From contig CAWAFQ010000014.1 of NCBI GenBank assembly GCA_963781345.1, positions 496,001 to 560,000 of the forward strand: DNA of 64,000 nt, given 5' to 3'. A model generated the notes under the pieces. It did no database searches. It was not told the DNA's origin and saw nothing but the letters and a program-made list of their open reading frames with translations. Position 1 is the first letter of the stretch. Each line of letters begins with the position of its first letter. A program made the position numbers and the translations under genes. Below are positions 43,604-51,383 of the stretch, in pieces. The DNA is from JBBRHQ01 sp963781345. Lineage in GTDB: Bacteria; Actinomycetota; Thermoleophilia; Solirubrobacterales; 70-9.

Positions 43604-45778
43604 GTGGTCGAGGAGTTCGATACCTACACCGAGGCGGAGGGTCCCGCGGTGGAGCCGATCGACCGCCGCTCGCTCGAGCGCGCCTTCGCCTTCGCCTGCG
43701 ACCGCCACGCCGACCAGATGCGCAGGTCGGGAGACGAGTTCATCACCCATCCGGTCGGGGTGGCGCAGATCTGTGCCGGGATGCGGCTCGACACCGGGAC
43801 GCTGTGCGCGGCGCTGCTGCACGACACCGTCGAGGACACCAGCGCCAGTCTCGAGGAGATCGACGCCGAGTTCGGAGAGGAGGTCGCACAGCTCGTCGAC
43901 GGGGTGACGAAGCTGACCGGGATCACCTTCGAGAGCCGCGACGAGCGCCAGGCCGAGAACTACCGCAAGATGATGGTCGCGATGGCCACCGACGTGCGGG
44001 TCATCCTGATCAAGCTGGCCGACCGCCTCCACAACATGCGCACGCTGGAGGCGCTGCCGAAGCAGAAGCAGATCGCAAAGGCGCGCGAGACGATCGAGAT
44101 CTACGCGCCGCTGGCGCACCGGCTCGGGATCCACGCGATCAAGTGGGAGCTCGAGGACCTGGCCTTTGCAACCCTGCACCCGCGCAAGTACGAGGAGATC
44201 AAGGATCTCGTCGCCCAGCAGCGCAACGAGCGCGAGGCCTACGTCACCGAGGCGGGCGAGTTCCTCGGCCGCGAGCTGGGACAGGTCGGGATCGAGGCCC
44301 AGATCTCCGGCCGCGCCAAGCACTTCTACTCGATCTACACGAAGATGACGAAGAAGGGCCGCGAGTTCAACGAGATCCTCGACCTGACCGCGATGCGGGT
44401 GATAGTCGGCTCGGTCAAGGACTGCTACGGGGCGATCGGCGTCATCCACTCCCTCTGGAAGCCGCTTCCCGGCCGCTTCAAGGACTTCGTCGCGATGCCG
44501 AAGGCCAACATGTACCAGGCGCTGCACACGACCGTGATCGGCCCCGAGGGCAAGCCGCTGGAGATCCAGATCCGCACCGCCGGGATGCACGAGCTGGCCG
44601 AGCTCGGGATCGCTGCCCACGTCGCCTACAAGGAGGGCGGAGCGAGCGACCCCAAGCGCGAGAAGATGACCTGGCTGCGCCAGCTGGTCGAGTCCGAGGG
44701 TGACCAGGACCCGGCTGAGTTCCTCGAGTCGCTCAAGGTCGACCTCTTCGAGGACGAGGTCTTCGTCTTCACCCCGAAGGGGGAGGTCAAGAACCTCTCC
44801 GCCGGCTCGACCCCGCTCGATTTCGCCTACTCCGTTCACACCGACGTCGGCCACCGCTGCGTCGGCGCCAAGGTAAACGGCAAGATCGTGCCGCTGCACT
44901 ACCAGCTGAAATCAGGCGACATAGTCGAGGTCCTGACGGCAAACCGCGAGCGCGCGCCCTCGCGCGACTGGCTGAAGCTCGTCCGCACCAACCGCGCCCG
45001 CAACAAGATCCGCGCCTGGTTTAAGGAGGAGCGCCGCGAGGACGCCGAGCGCAAGGGCCGTGAGGTCCTCGAGCAGGCGCTGCGCAAGCGCAACCTGCCG
45101 ATGCAGAAGCTGGCGATGTCGCCCCTGCTCGCCGACGTCATCCGCGAGATGGGCTTCCGCAAGGCGACCGACTTCTACATCGCGCTGGGCCAGGGGAAGA
45201 TCTCGGCGAGGACGGTGACCAACAAGTTGATGCAGCGCCTCAAGGCGGGCGAGGCGGTGGAGGAGCGCGAGCCACTCGCCCTGGCCCCGGGACGCGAGGA
45301 CGCCGCCCGGCGGACCAAGGAGGCCTCCAACTTCGGGATCCAGGTCAAGGGGGTCGAGGACGTCGCGGTCCGCCTGGCCAAGTGCTGCCGGCCGGTTCCT
45401 GGCGACAAGATCCTCGGCTACGTCTCCCTCGGCCGCGGGATCACGATCCACCGCGAGGACTGCAGGAACGTCAGGGCCCTGAAGAAGGCGCCGGAGCGCT
45501 TCGTCGAGGTCAGCTGGGGCGGCGACAACGAGGCCTCCTACCGAGTCGAGCTCCAGGTGGATGCGTGGGACCGCACGAGACTGCTGGAGGATCTCTCGCG
45601 GACACTGGCCGAGGGCGGAATCAACATTCTCGAAGCGACCTGCATCACCAAGCACCCGATGGTCAAGAACCGCTTCGTCGTCGAGGTCGGCGACACCCAG
45701 CAGCTGAAGCAGTGCCTGACGCGGATCCGCAACGTCGAGTCGGTCTTCGACGCCTACCGAGTCACCCCCGGGGGCTGA
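43604..45778 (+). CDS. rel: bifunctional (p)ppGpp synthetase/hydrolase Rel
   Basis: Stringent-response enzyme. HD hydrolase: 'CAALLHDTVEDTSASLEEI'. Synthetase: 'YSIYTKMTKKGREFNEILDL' and 'PGRFKDFVAMPKANMYQAL' with RFKD, the bifunctional-type RxKD loop. TGS: 'VFVFTPKGEVKNLSAGSTPL'. ACT at the end. The start is uncertain: the same frame is coding-like back to about 43425 ('KPVGAAPGANGANGADSDDH') but contains no ATG, GTG or TTG there. GTG 43604 is the first available start and gives 724 residues. A missed base near 43420-43460 could hide an upstream ATG. Confidence 0.93.
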   Translation: MVEEFDTYTEAEGPAVEPIDRRSLERAFAFACDRHADQMRRSGDEFITHPVGVAQICAGMRLDTGTLCAALLHDTVEDTSASLEEIDAEFGEEVAQLVDGVTKLTGITFESRDERQAENYRKMMVAMATDVRVILIKLADRLHNMRTLEALPKQKQIAKARETIEIYAPLAHRLGIHAIKWELEDLAFATLHPRKYEEIKDLVAQQRNEREAYVTEAGEFLGRELGQVGIEAQISGRAKHFYSIYTKMTKKGREFNEILDLTAMRVIVGSVKDCYGAIGVIHSLWKPLPGRFKDFVAMPKANMYQALHTTVIGPEGKPLEIQIRTAGMHELAELGIAAHVAYKEGGASDPKREKMTWLRQLVESEGDQDPAEFLESLKVDLFEDEVFVFTPKGEVKNLSAGSTPLDFAYSVHTDVGHRCVGAKVNGKIVPLHYQLKSGDIVEVLTANRERAPSRDWLKLVRTNRARNKIRAWFKEERREDAERKGREVLEQALRKRNLPMQKLAMSPLLADVIREMGFRKATDFYIALGQGKISARTVTNKLMQRLKAGEAVEEREPLALAPGREDAARRTKEASNFGIQVKGVEDVAVRLAKCCRPVPGDKILGYVSLGRGITIHREDCRNVRALKKAPERFVEVSWGGDNEASYRVELQVDAWDRTRLLEDLSRTLAEGGINILEATCITKHPMVKNRFVVEVGDTQQLKQCLTRIRNVESVFDAYRVTPGG

Positions 45779-45793
45779 GCTTCCCCCGCGCCT

Positions 45794-45846
45794 AACCCAC
45801 CCGGGGCTACTAACCCACCCCGGGCGCCTGCCCCACCCCGGGCGCC
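45794..45846. repeat. short tandem CCCACCCCGGGCGCC-type repeats
   Basis: Three imperfect copies of a 17-18 base unit after the rel stop, GC-rich and partly self-complementary (CCCCGGGC). They may act as a terminator region for rel. Nothing else is seen before the -10 at 45917. Confidence 0.55.
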
Positions 45847-45916
45847 GCCCCGGCCGAGACTTACGTTTCGTCTGAATATCAGCCAAAAGGTCAGGTTCGG
45901 CCCGGTTTGGGGGGCT

Positions 45917-45922
45917 TAGACT
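45917..45922 (+). promoter_or_regulatory. candidate -10 box (TAGACT), leaderless start
   Basis: TAGACT ends 6 bases before the epimerase ATG, so the transcript would begin at the start codon. The bases between are G-rich, which could also serve as a weak ribosome site. Confidence 0.45.
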
Positions 45923-45928
45923 GGGGGT

Positions 45929-46948
45929 ATGGGGCTTTGTGTTGCGGTTACTGGGCCTACGGGTGAGATTGGGAGGCCGCTGCTCTCGGCGCTCGAGCGC
46001 GCGGAGGGGGTCGAGCGGGTGCTCGGGATGGCCCGCCGGCCATTTGACCCGGCCTCGGAGGGGTGGGAGAAGGTCACCTATCGCCGGGGCGACATCCTCG
46101 ACCGCGGTGCCGTGGATGCTCTGGTCGAGGGCGCCGACGTCGTCGTCCACCTCGCCTTCATCATCTTCGGCAGCCACGACGAGACCCGCCGGGTCAACCT
46201 CGAGGGGACCCGCAACGTCTTCGATGCCGTTCGCGACGCGGAGACGACGCGCCTGGTCTACACGTCCTCGGTCGCCGCCTACGGCTTCCACCGCGACAAC
46301 CCGCAGCCGCTGACCGAGGACGTGCCGGCGCGCGGCAGCGACGGCTTCTACTACTCGGCGCAGAAGGCCGAACTCGAATCATTGCTGGCTGAGACGCTGG
46401 CGGGGTCGGCGACCGAGGCCTACGTCTTCCGTCCCTCGATCGTCGGCGGCCCGCGGGCGCCGGCCCTCGTCAGGGAGGCGATGAAGCTGGTCCAGATAGG
46501 AGAGCAGGTGCCGCTGATCGGGGGGGCTTTGAGCGCGCTGCCCTCACCTGCGTTCCTGCAGCCGCTGCTGCCCAACACGGGCGTTCCCTTCCAGCTCGCC
46601 CACCATGACGACGTCGCGGTCGCACTCGAGGCGGCGATAGGGGGCAGGGGCGAGCCCGGCGTCTACAACCTCGCGGGCGACGGGGATCTTGACCTCGGCG
46701 ACCTCGCCCGGGCGCTCGGCTGGTACTCGTTTCGGGTCCCGGATCCTGCCGTCGGGGTCGCCGCCGGCGTCGCGGGCCGGCTCTCCTTCCTCTCGACGGA
46801 GCTGGAGTGGATCAGCGCCTTCCAGGTGCCGGTGCTGATGGACACGTCGAAGGCCCGGCGGGAGCTCGGATGGGAGCCGCTGGCCGACGCTGCCGAGACC
46901 CTGCTGGAGACCGTCGAGGGCGCCCAGGCCGCCGGAATCATGGGCTGA
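45929..46948 (+). CDS. NAD-dependent epimerase/dehydratase (extended SDR)
   Basis: Rossmann motif 'VAVTGPTGEIGRPLLSAL', 'DVVVHLAFIIFG', 'LVYTSSVAAYGF' and catalytic Tyr-Lys in 'GFYYSAQKAELESLL'. The length (339) fits nucleotide-sugar or atypical SDRs that modify sugars or steroids; the substrate is unknown. It is monocistronic, ahead of a convergent HIT gene. Confidence 0.85.
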   Translation: MGLCVAVTGPTGEIGRPLLSALERAEGVERVLGMARRPFDPASEGWEKVTYRRGDILDRGAVDALVEGADVVVHLAFIIFGSHDETRRVNLEGTRNVFDAVRDAETTRLVYTSSVAAYGFHRDNPQPLTEDVPARGSDGFYYSAQKAELESLLAETLAGSATEAYVFRPSIVGGPRAPALVREAMKLVQIGEQVPLIGGALSALPSPAFLQPLLPNTGVPFQLAHHDDVAVALEAAIGGRGEPGVYNLAGDGDLDLGDLARALGWYSFRVPDPAVGVAAGVAGRLSFLSTELEWISAFQVPVLMDTSKARRELGWEPLADAAETLLETVEGAQAAGIMG

Positions 46949-47007
46949 AGGCGGCAACTGGCCCCGACCCACCTGGCGAAACTTCAATCGACCATCACCT
47001 TGATGGT

Positions 47008-47101
47008 TCAGATCACTCTCGGCCGGCAGGCCCGTCGAGAGTGGAAGAATGGCCTCAGATCACATTCGGCCTGCAGGCCCGTCGAGAGTGGCCGCGATCG
47101 C
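47008..47101. repeat. 47-bp tandem duplication at the 3' end of a HIT gene
   Basis: Bases 47008-47044 (TCAGATCACTCTCGGCCGGC...) recur at 47055-47091 with three mismatches, giving a 47-base period. The second copy contains the stop codon and last codons of the minus-strand HIT gene; the first copy lies just beyond the stop. This looks like a local slippage duplication. Confidence 0.75.
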
Positions 47102-47497
47102 CGCCCGCACCGCCTCCATCTCCTCCGCCGACCCGTACTTCGTCCGCGGCCAGAAGAAGCCGCGCAGGCCGTCCTTGCGCCGGCGCGGGACGACGTGGGC
47201 GTGGAGGTGGGGCACGCTCTGGCTGACGACGTTGTTCATCGCCACGAACGTCCCCTCGGCGTCCATCGCCTCGGTCACCGCGCGCGCCAGCCGCTTGGCG
47301 GCGACGAAGAAGGGTCCTGCCTCGGGGTCGGGCAACTCGAGCAGCGTCTCGGTGTGGGTTCGTGGGATCAACAGGCAGTGGCCGTGAAAGAGCGGCCGGT
47401 GATCGAGGAAGGCGAGCGCGCCGGGGTCGTCGAGGACGATCGCGGCCTCGTGCGCGCCGGTGGCGATGGCGCAGAAGGGGCAGTCCGGCTCAGGCAA
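47060..47497 (-). CDS. HIT-family nucleotide hydrolase/transferase
   Basis: 145 residues. The zinc-type N-terminus 'CPFCAIATG' and the histidine triad 'QSVPHLHAHVVPR' (HxHxH) place it with HinT/Fhit-like phosphoramidases or Ap4A hydrolases. The stop lies in the 47-bp duplicated segment. It is last in a five-gene minus-strand operon; its start overlaps the lipid-kinase stop by 8 bases. Confidence 0.9.
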   Translation of the reverse strand: MPEPDCPFCAIATGAHEAAIVLDDPGALAFLDHRPLFHGHCLLIPRTHTETLLELPDPEAGPFFVAAKRLARAVTEAMDAEGTFVAMNNVVSQSVPHLHAHVVPRRRKDGLRGFFWPRTKYGSAEEMEAVRAAIAATLDGPAGRM

Positions 47498-48449
47498 CGA
47501 TCGTCAGCGCCCCGGGCACGGCGCGCAGCGTAACCCGCTCGTGCTCGCCGAGGTAGTCGCCGTCGACCTGGACCGGGAAGCGCCGCAGGGTCCGGTCCTC
47601 GGCCTCGGAGATCGAGGTCACCGTCGCCTCGGTGATGTCGTCGAAATGCTCGACCGCGCGGTGGCCGGCGAGGCCCCTCTCGCTCAGGAGCCGCGAGATC
47701 AGGGTCGGCTGGTCGCGCATTACGGCTCTGGTCAGGACCCCCATCGAGAGCGTCCCGTCGTCGATCTCGATCCCCTCGCAGACCCGTATCGGCCGCTTCG
47801 AGAAGTAGGTGAACGGATCCGAGTTCTGGGCGAGGGCGGTGACCCCCTCGACCGAGTGCCCATCGGCCTCGACCCGCATCCGGACCGGATTGCGCAGGTA
47901 GCGGCGGTAGAAGCCGGCTACCGCCGAGTAGACGTAGAAGTAGGGGCCGGCGCGGGCCTTCAGCCTCGGGTTCGCCTCGACCCTCTCGACCACGGCCGCG
48001 TCGATGCCGACACCGCATGAGAAGACGAAGTATCGGTCCTCGACCATTCCCAGGTCGATTCTGCGGGGTCTGAAGTCGTCGGCGATCGAGAGCAGGTGCT
48101 CGGTCGCGTCGACGACGTCGTTGGGGATGCCGAGGGTGCGGGCGACAACGTTGGTGGATCCACCCGGCAGGATCGAGACCGGGACGTCGGTTCCGGCGAG
48201 GCCGTTGGCGACCTCGTTCAGGGTCCCGTCGCCGCCGAAGGCGACGACGATGTCGTAGTGGCCGTCGCGCACCTCGCGACCGATCTCGGTCGCATGGTTC
48301 TGCGCTTCGGTCATCACCGCCTCGACCTCGTAGCGCCCCTGAAGCGCGTAGACGACGAGGTTACGGAGGCGGTCGGAGACCGTGGTCGCGTAGGGGTTGA
48401 CGATGATCAGCATCCGCTTCTTCGCGCGCCCGACGCCCTCGCCGGTCAT
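47490..48449 (-). CDS. diacylglycerol kinase-like lipid kinase (YegS/DgkB type)
   Basis: 'MLIIVNPYATTVSDRLRNLV' and the nucleotide site 'VAFGGDGTLNEVANGLAG' with 'SILPGGSTNVVARTLGIP' define the DAGK catalytic family. 319 residues. It would phosphorylate diacylglycerol, sphingoid or a similar lipid at the membrane. It overlaps neighbours at both ends (4 bases with the MBL gene). Confidence 0.9.
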   Translation of the reverse strand: MTGEGVGRAKKRMLIIVNPYATTVSDRLRNLVVYALQGRYEVEAVMTEAQNHATEIGREVRDGHYDIVVAFGGDGTLNEVANGLAGTDVPVSILPGGSTNVVARTLGIPNDVVDATEHLLSIADDFRPRRIDLGMVEDRYFVFSCGVGIDAAVVERVEANPRLKARAGPYFYVYSAVAGFYRRYLRNPVRMRVEADGHSVEGVTALAQNSDPFTYFSKRPIRVCEGIEIDDGTLSMGVLTRAVMRDQPTLISRLLSERGLAGHRAVEHFDDITEATVTSISEAEDRTLRRFPVQVDGDYLGEHERVTLRAVPGALTIVA

Positions 48450-49447
48450 CCGCCCACCGCCTCATAGCGCAGGACCGAGTCGACCTCGACCTCGACCACT
48501 CGCCCCTCGTCGAGCAAGAGGTCGGTATGGCCGATCACCTCAGAGAGGGTGAGGTAGGCCTGGGTGACGGCGACGTTGCCCCAGATCGCCTCGGCGAGCT
48601 CGAAGCCGGTCCGCGACTGCTCGGCGATCAGTCCGTAGATCTTCTCCTTGCGGCGTTCGTGCTTGGCGATGCGGTCGTCGATCAGGGCGACGTGGTCGGT
48701 GATCGGCTCGCCGTGCCCCGAGAGGACGATCTCCGCCGGCAGCTCGCGCGTCTTTCGCATCGAATCGAGGTAGGAGACCAGTGCCCTGGTGCGGCCCTCG
48801 GAGCCGTCGAGCGGGCGCGCCACCAGCGGGTTCGAGGAGATGTGCTTAATCAAGTGGTCGGCGGCGAGCAGGATCCTGCGCTCCTCGTCCCAGAAGATCG
48901 TGTCCGAGGGGCTGTGGCCGGGCCGGTGCAGTGCCTTCAGGGTGCGGTCGGAGAGCTCGATCAGCTCGCCGTCGTCGAGCGGACGGGTGACATGGGCGGG
49001 GGCTCCCCACTTGCGGAAGCCGGCGGTCACGGTCCGCAGGCCCGTGACGACCTGATCCGGGACGCCGTGCCGGATCATCAGCTCGGCGGCGAAGGCGTCC
49101 TCGCGCTCGCTGTCGGTCTCGAAATTGGCGAGTCGCTCGGCGGCGAGGCCGATCGCCGCGACCTCGGCGCCCGATTGCCCGACGATGGTCTCGACCAGGC
49201 CGAGGTGGTCAATGTGCTGGTGGCTGACGATCACCAGCTCGAGGTCGGAGATCGCATGGCCGCGCTCGCCCAGCTGGGCCTGCAGCTCATCGAGCGCCTT
49301 GCCCGAGTTGGGGCCGGTGTCGACGAGTGTCAGCGGCTCGTCCTCGATCAGGTAGCAGTTGACCCGTCCGACGGCGAACGGGGTCGGGATACGCAGGCAG
49401 TGGATGCCCTCCTCGCCCGCCCTCTCGAGCGCCTGCTCGGAGGTCAC
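48446..49447 (-). CDS. MBL-fold metallo-hydrolase
   Basis: Zinc motif HxHxDH as 'VSHQHIDHLGLVETIVG', then 'LHRPGHSPSDTIFWDEERR' and 'IVLSGHGEPITDH', the glyoxalase-II/LACTB2-like layout. 333 residues with a C-terminal winged-helix-like part. Substrate unknown (thioesters or RNA ends are typical). It overlaps the mutase gene by 4 bases. Confidence 0.9.
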   Translation of the reverse strand: MTSEQALERAGEEGIHCLRIPTPFAVGRVNCYLIEDEPLTLVDTGPNSGKALDELQAQLGERGHAISDLELVIVSHQHIDHLGLVETIVGQSGAEVAAIGLAAERLANFETDSEREDAFAAELMIRHGVPDQVVTGLRTVTAGFRKWGAPAHVTRPLDDGELIELSDRTLKALHRPGHSPSDTIFWDEERRILLAADHLIKHISSNPLVARPLDGSEGRTRALVSYLDSMRKTRELPAEIVLSGHGEPITDHVALIDDRIAKHERRKEKIYGLIAEQSRTGFELAEAIWGNVAVTQAYLTLSEVIGHTDLLLDEGRVVEVEVDSVLRYEAVGG

Positions 49448-50826
49448 CCCCTGATCAGCCCCAGGACCTCGTCGCGCTTTTGCGCCATGTGCTCGGGGGA
49501 GACGAGGGACTCGAGGTTGAGCCGCAGCAGCGGCTCGGTGTTCGACGGCCGCACATTGAAGTGCCAGTCGGGGTAGTCGACGGAGACCCCGTCGAGGTGG
49601 TCGATCTCGCCGTCGGCGTAGCGCTCCTCGATCAGCGTCATACTCGCCTCCGGGTCGGCGACTTCGGAGTTGATCTCACCGGAAATGAAGTAGCGCGAGC
49701 GGAAGTCGGCCATCAGCTCGCCGAGGCTCTTCTCGCCGCGGGAGAGCAGCTCGAGCATCAGCAGCGCCGGCATCGTCCCCGAGTCGGCGTTCCAGAAGTC
49801 GCGGAAGTAGTAGTGGCCGGAGACCTCGCCTCCGAAGACGGCCTCCTCCTCGCGCATCCGCGCCTTGAAGAAGGCGTGGCCGACGCGTGAGAGGTCGGAG
49901 CGCCCGCCCGCCTCGGCGACGACGTCGGGGACGGCGCGGCTGGAGCGGGGGTCGTAGAGGATCATCCCGCCGGGGTCCTTTGCCAGCGCTGCCTGGGCGA
50001 GCAGGGCGCAGACGAAGTCGCCGTCGCAGAAGTCCCCGGAGGCATCGATGAAGAAGCAGCGGTCGGCGTCTCCGTCCCAGGCGATCCCGAGGTCGGCCCC
50101 CTCGGAGCGAACCCGCTCCATGATCATCGTCCGGTTCTCCTCCAGCAGCGGGTTCGGCTCGTGGTCGGGGAACTCGCCGTCGGGGACGAAGTACATCTCG
50201 ACCAGGTCGAGGCCGAGGTCCTCGAGGATCGGCCCGACCATCGGTCCGGCCATGCCGTTGCCGCCGTCGACGACGACCCGCATCGGCTTCACCGCCCCGG
50301 CGTCGACGAAGGATGCGGCGTGGGCCCGGAACTCGCCCCAGATATCGACCTCCTGCAGCGAGCCGCCGCCGGGGGCGTGGCCGAGGCCGGCCTCGATCTC
50401 CGCCCGCACGTCACCGATCCCGGCATCCCCGGAGAGTGGCAGCGCACCCTCGCGCACGAGCTTGACGCCGGTGTAGGCCTTCGGGTTGTGCGAGGCGGTG
50501 ACCATCGCGCCGCCGTCGAGATCGCGTGAGCCGACGAGGAAATAGAGCATCTCGGTGGCGACCATTCCCGCGTCGATCACTGTGGCGCCCTCGAAGATGA
50601 GGCCGTCGCGAAGCTCGGCCGCCATCGCCGGGGCGGTTAGGCGCATGTCGCGGCCGAGGCCGATCCGCAACTCGTGCGGGTCCTTGCCGCGCAGCCGCCC
50701 GAGCACGCGGGCGAAGGCGCGGCCGATCGCGTGCGCGGTCGTCTCGTCCATCTCGGAGCCATGCAGGCCGCGGATGTCGTAGGCCTTGAAGATCGCGGCG
50801 GGCGCCAGCGGGGGGCCCTCGGTCAA
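49444..50826 (-). CDS. manB: phosphomannomutase/phosphoglucomutase
   Basis: Alpha-D-phosphohexomutase. The active Ser is in 'MVTASHNPKAYTGVKLV', the metal loop in 'AWDGDADRCFFIDASGDF', sugar loop 'GGEVSGHYYF', and the C-terminal phosphate loop 'VRPSNTEPLLRLNLES'. 460 residues, full length. It feeds GDP-mannose or UDP-glucose routes to cell-surface glycans. Specificity between Man and Glc is not decided by sequence here. Confidence 0.92.
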   Translation of the reverse strand: MTEGPPLAPAAIFKAYDIRGLHGSEMDETTAHAIGRAFARVLGRLRGKDPHELRIGLGRDMRLTAPAMAAELRDGLIFEGATVIDAGMVATEMLYFLVGSRDLDGGAMVTASHNPKAYTGVKLVREGALPLSGDAGIGDVRAEIEAGLGHAPGGGSLQEVDIWGEFRAHAASFVDAGAVKPMRVVVDGGNGMAGPMVGPILEDLGLDLVEMYFVPDGEFPDHEPNPLLEENRTMIMERVRSEGADLGIAWDGDADRCFFIDASGDFCDGDFVCALLAQAALAKDPGGMILYDPRSSRAVPDVVAEAGGRSDLSRVGHAFFKARMREEEAVFGGEVSGHYYFRDFWNADSGTMPALLMLELLSRGEKSLGELMADFRSRYFISGEINSEVADPEASMTLIEERYADGEIDHLDGVSVDYPDWHFNVRPSNTEPLLRLNLESLVSPEHMAQKRDEVLGLIRG

Positions 50827-51311
50827 AACGCGCCCCTCAGCGCCTCGTAGCTCTGCTCGAGCGTCTGCGGCATCACCCGCGTGTCGGAGATCACCGGCAT
50901 GAAGTTCGTGTCACCGCCCCAGCGGGGGACGACGTGCATGTGGATGTGGTGCTCGACGCCGGCGCCGGCGGATCGGCCCTGGTTGAAGCCGACGTTGTAG
51001 CCGTGTGGGTCATACACCTCCTCGAGGCGGTTCATCGAGCGCTGAGCCAGCGTCATCATCTCGGCGATCGTCGCGGGCTCGATCTCCTGCAGGCGGCCGG
51101 TATGCGTGAACGGGGCAACCATCAGGTGACCGTTCGTGTAGGGGAAGAGGTTGAGGATGACGAAGCAGCTCTCCCCCCGGTGGACGATCAGGTTCGCCTC
51201 GTCGTCACCCTCGGCCGGCTTGGCGCAGAAGATGCACTCGTCCTCGGTGTCTTTGGATGCGTCGCTCACGTAGGCGAGGCGCCAGGGCGCCCAGATGCGT
51301 TGATTTGCCAC
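50823..51311 (-). CDS. HIT-family Ap4A phosphorylase-like protein
   Basis: First gene of the minus-strand operon. 'RIWAPWRLAYVSDASKD' is typical of actinobacterial Ap4A phosphorylase-type HIT proteins. Zn-type 'CIFCAKPAEGDDE' and the triad 'VEHHIHMHVVPRW' are intact. 162 residues. It probably removes diadenosine polyphosphates. Confidence 0.92.
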   Translation of the reverse strand: MANQRIWAPWRLAYVSDASKDTEDECIFCAKPAEGDDEANLIVHRGESCFVILNLFPYTNGHLMVAPFTHTGRLQEIEPATIAEMMTLAQRSMNRLEEVYDPHGYNVGFNQGRSAGAGVEHHIHMHVVPRWGGDTNFMPVISDTRVMPQTLEQSYEALRGAF

Positions 51312-51383
51312 GGGGTCCGAATCCTAGAGGGCCGAAGTGGAGCCCACGCACCCGGGCGGTATCGCAGTCGGCCCCCCGGCCGC

